Shown here piece by piece: positions 61,146-64,000 of a stretch of 64,000 bases of DNA (its first letter is position 1; each line of letters begins with the position of its first letter). The stretch covers positions 248,001 through 312,000 of the forward strand of contig NEEC01000010.1 of assembly GCA_002189035.1 (NCBI GenBank). The letters run 5' to 3'. Under the pieces are notes generated by a model. It made no database searches. It saw nothing but the letters and a program-made list of their open reading frames with translations, and was not told the origin of the DNA. The position numbers and the translations under genes are program-made. This DNA comes from Utricularia gibba (lineage: Eukaryota > Streptophyta > Magnoliopsida > Lamiales > Lentibulariaceae).

Positions 61146-63295
61146 GCTGGTACATTAATTTCTTTTAATGGGGAAAACCTTCAGATTTGTGACATGTACC
61201 GAAATTTACATCCGTCAATCTTCATTAATTATGAGATGTTGGTTTATCTCCCCACCCTTTAAAAAGACAAAAATTTGGCAAATTTCATTTTACTGCTCCT
61301 TGGATTTTTTGAATATCCTCTTCCATAGTGTACTTTCCAATAACTTTGTTCTTTCGATCTTTGAAAAAAGTCATTAACTATTTTTACTTGCACCACAAAG
61401 AACTCCACAAATGGCTCCTCAATACCTAAATTGAAAATCTCCAGTTTTTTAAGACTTAGCTATTCAAGATTCCAATGATAATGGGGTTGCCGAAGTATGG
61501 AACCCAATGTCTCTCTGTGGCTTTTACCATTGTTGGAGTTTGAGATGCTTTCCCACATGCTCTCCCTCACTTTTGGTTTCTTCAAAGTAGAGTTGTGGTT
61601 TCTATCACACTCATTCATTATTTCTTTCATTTCAACTCTACGGATTCCTTTACAAAGTCTTCATCTCGATGTTTTTGTGACCTTAATTGCCCATCTAACT
61701 TTCGCTCATCGGCAAGATATTCCTACCTTAAACAATCTCATTGGTTTATACGATTTCTGTATAATGCACATCGAAGGATTGTAAGAAACTAGGGGGGAGT
61801 TCTTGGTCAATTTTGGCACTATTTCCACAATCTTGGGACTATTCTTTAGCCAAGCATGCCACACTTGGGGTAAATGGTGGCAGTTCATTTCCTTGAATTA
61901 TAGTGCAATCTCTTGATCCTACCTAGCTTAAATCAAAATTTCTTTATAGATAGAAATAATTTTCTCCTCTTATCACTCAACGAGGCTACTTCCATAGCTC
62001 ATTGCCTTAGAGGCATCATAATGTTGCAGTCTATACTTCAAGTCTTGCACTATGAAACTTTGATCAAAATTTATGATCAATCCCAATTCATATGTAAGAG
62101 ACTATGCCAATGCCTAATAGGGCTTTTTTAAAAAGGATCGGAAGTGTCTAGGTGTAGGTCTCAACCTTTCCTTGCTAACTAAGTGGGGGGGTGAAACTCG
62201 CAATCCAAATATTCTCCCCATATTGGATAGTGTGTGATGGGCCTCATGAGTGTTATCAGGATTTTCTTCGTCGATAGCCTCATCAAGCTCATTGGCCTCA
62301 TGCATCTCAATATTGTGCATTAATGCCTTTGTGGAGCCCTTTCTTTGTCGATGGCCTCATCAAACTAGTTGAGAATTCGATTTCATATGTACATTAGATG
62401 GCATCATGTTAAAAAAACACTAATGTTCACCTGAAGATGTGAAAAGACAAGACGTTAAAAGGTCTTGATAGACCTTTTATAAGGGATGCCTAATCTAAAT
62501 GGTGCCTCGGTATCTGAAATGGTTCAATCTAAATCCTAAATGATACTAACCAGGAAGCTAGTGTGAATGCATTACCACATGGATGCTCAACATTGGAGAA
62601 AGTGAAACTCTTTATTGGGCTCTACCAAGTAAGGAGACCCTCTCTATCGAGTATAATCAAATATTTTTCCTTTTTGATGATCACTTTACGACAACAATTA
62701 GTACAAGGCTTTTGTGTAAGACTTCTCATAAGTGAGCCTCCTAATTAGAATCGGAGGGAAAGAGGGATACTAATAACGATGATAAAGGATTTATGTTCTA
62801 AGTCTCTTTCAAACTACCTTGAAGAGGAAAACTCCTAGCCATGGGTGATGTGTGGAAGTGAAGACCTTATTTGCACGTTGTTGGATACAACTCAAGAATT
62901 AACATAGTGCAATACACTTAACTACTCCAAATCAATACCAAAGGAGTAATTTAGTCCAAGAGCATGACATTTTCCTAACCTACATCTCAATGAATTTGGT
63001 TGCATCATCAATCATGAGGTTATACCGTAGCATCACATTTGCTTGACCTCCTTCCTCTTTAAAAGTGATCCTCTCTAGTGTCTATACCACATGATCCACC
63101 TCATTGCCTAAGATATAGTATGTGAGCTTCCTCCTAGGTAATGTGGGACATCTAGTTCCCACTTGGCAGCCATTGGAACCGAGCTAACTTCAGTTATCAT
63201 TAGGGAGCCATGACCTCCACAAAGTTCTTTTGATGATGACACTTGCATTGTCTTTTTAGCTACCTTGGAGATAGTAGAGTCAAGGGATTGGGGAC
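61146..63295. other. Intergenic DNA, no gene recognised
   Basis: Several frames of 60-95 codons occur (for example 61497-61784) but none resembles a known protein or has start or splice context. 62260-62360 has a short duplicated TCGTCGATAGCCTCATCA / TGTCGATGGCCTCATCA word. It is probably decayed transposon DNA. Confidence 0.35.
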
Positions 63296-63660
63296 TGATA
63301 ACACATATTTTATTAGTGTTTTTAGGTTATAAAATTGAGATGTTTAATGATAAAATTAGGTATTTCAATTATTATTTTTAATATTTTGTTAATTATAGTA
63401 TTATTTGTATTTTTATGCATAATATAGACTAAATTGATGATTTAATCTATATTATGATTTCTAATTTTGTTCTAAGTGTTGTAGCAGCATTATGGATCAC
63501 ATTTAGCTAGTTTATAAACACAAGTCAATGAACACAAAACACAAGAAAGAGACATGATTGATATTTAACCGCCTGTAAACTATACGTTCAGGCCAAGAAC
63601 AATATGGGTGTTAGGAACAGTAATCGAATTGGAAAACGAGAGTGGAAGATATTTTTGAAG

Positions 63661-63780
63661 AGAGAGAGGAAGGAGGAGAACAAGACCAAACGCTAGGAGG
63701 GTGAGGAAGAACACGAAGGAAGAGAGAGGAAGGAGGAGAACAAGATCAAACACTAGGAGGGTGAGGAGGAACACGAAGGA
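63661..63780. repeat. 60-bp tandem duplication inside LTR-B
   Basis: 63661-63720 and 63721-63780 are the same 60-bp purine-rich unit (AGAGAGAGGAAGGAGGAGAA start, ACACGAAGGA end) differing at only a few positions. Confidence 0.95.
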
Positions 63781-63963
63781 AGGAGAAGAAGAAGATTTTT
63801 CAGAATAAAAATTTTCAATGTGAAGAAAAATCTCTTATAGTAGCATATAGGAATCAAAACTCTTTCTACTTTGTTTTTAGTTTGGTGGATATTTTAGTTT
63901 CTATGACTGATTTTGTGTTCCTGATGTTTTCATTAGTTTACATTTATGAAATCATGCTATGTT

Positions 63964-64000
63964 TATTGTGGCATGTCGTTTCCTCAACAAATTTTAAATA
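63964..64000 (+). repeat. LTR-A left end, truncated by the window edge
   Basis: TATTGTGGCATGTCGTTTCC then CAACAAATTTTAAATA matches the first 37 bases of the LTR-A copies at 21311 and 49630. Confidence 0.55.

Larger units (their letters stand above)
63296..64000 (+). repeat. LTR-B copy, right end outside the window
   Basis: It starts TGATAACACATATTTTATTA like the other plus-strand copies and carries the GACTAAATTGATGATTTAAT pair near 63428. At 63964 it gives way to TATTGTGGCATGTCGTTTCC, an LTR-A left end, so an LTR-A copy appears nested here and runs off the window. Confidence 0.55.

Overview
This window is nuclear DNA of a seed plant, most likely an angiosperm. The evidence is spliced genes with short AT-rich introns, plant-specific families (a PIP2 aquaporin with the usual four-exon layout, an ITN1-like ankyrin/PGG protein, a TAXI/EDGP-like aspartic-protease homologue) and AT-rich intergenic DNA packed with nested transposons. 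The species cannot be named from the sequence. No tRNA, rRNA, CRISPR array or prokaryotic-style operon was seen.

Genes. Five host genes are convincing. (1) An ankyrin-repeat/PGG-domain membrane protein lies at 11120-13593 (+, 4 exons). (2) MCM8, a meiotic/DNA-repair helicase, lies at 32298-36397 (+, 17 exons), with one base apparently missing in exon 8. (3) An intronless GOST/CAND-type seven-transmembrane protein lies at 36714-38030 (-), tail-to-tail with MCM8. (4) An intronless secreted TAXI/EDGP-like protein lies at 38869-40203 (+), head-to-head with (3). (5) A PIP2 aquaporin lies at 57377-58482 (-, 4 exons), with one base apparently missing in exon 1. Genes 2-4 form a compact 8-kb gene island; genes 1 and 5 stand alone among repeats. 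The five genes do not form a pathway.

Left arm (1-11 kb): several copies of a ~1.2-kb LTR family (called LTR-B here), a dispersed repeat (family C), a broken Myb/SANT-like gene and an internally deleted Mutator-like (MULE) remnant.

15.9-31.3 kb: a nested transposon complex. A degenerate Ty3/gypsy element (15893-23337, minus strand) has recognisable LTRs, a tRNA-iMet-type primer site and gag/PR/RT/RNase H/integrase relics. It is interrupted by two LTR-A copies and a hAT fragment. Next to it is a hAT element (23403-27422) whose transposase is split by an LTR-B solo LTR with a perfect target-site duplication. Further solo LTRs and a Ty1/copia RNase H relic follow.

41.4-54.3 kb: a 947-bp Harbinger-like element with TTA duplications; a 5-kb MULE (about 44.0-49.2 kb) with a 183-bp MITE inserted in frame in its transposase and long subterminal repeat arrays; an LTR-A copy carrying an antisense LTR-B; and another LTR-B solo LTR. 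Right arm (54.3-64 kb): a degenerate telomere-like tract, the aquaporin, a second family-C copy and an LTR-B copy running off the edge.

I found no convincing new multi-gene biological system. The most useful observations are the ordered nesting of transposons, several with exact target-site duplications; the in-frame exonised MITE; and two one-base breaks in otherwise intact conserved genes, which look more like assembly error than decay.
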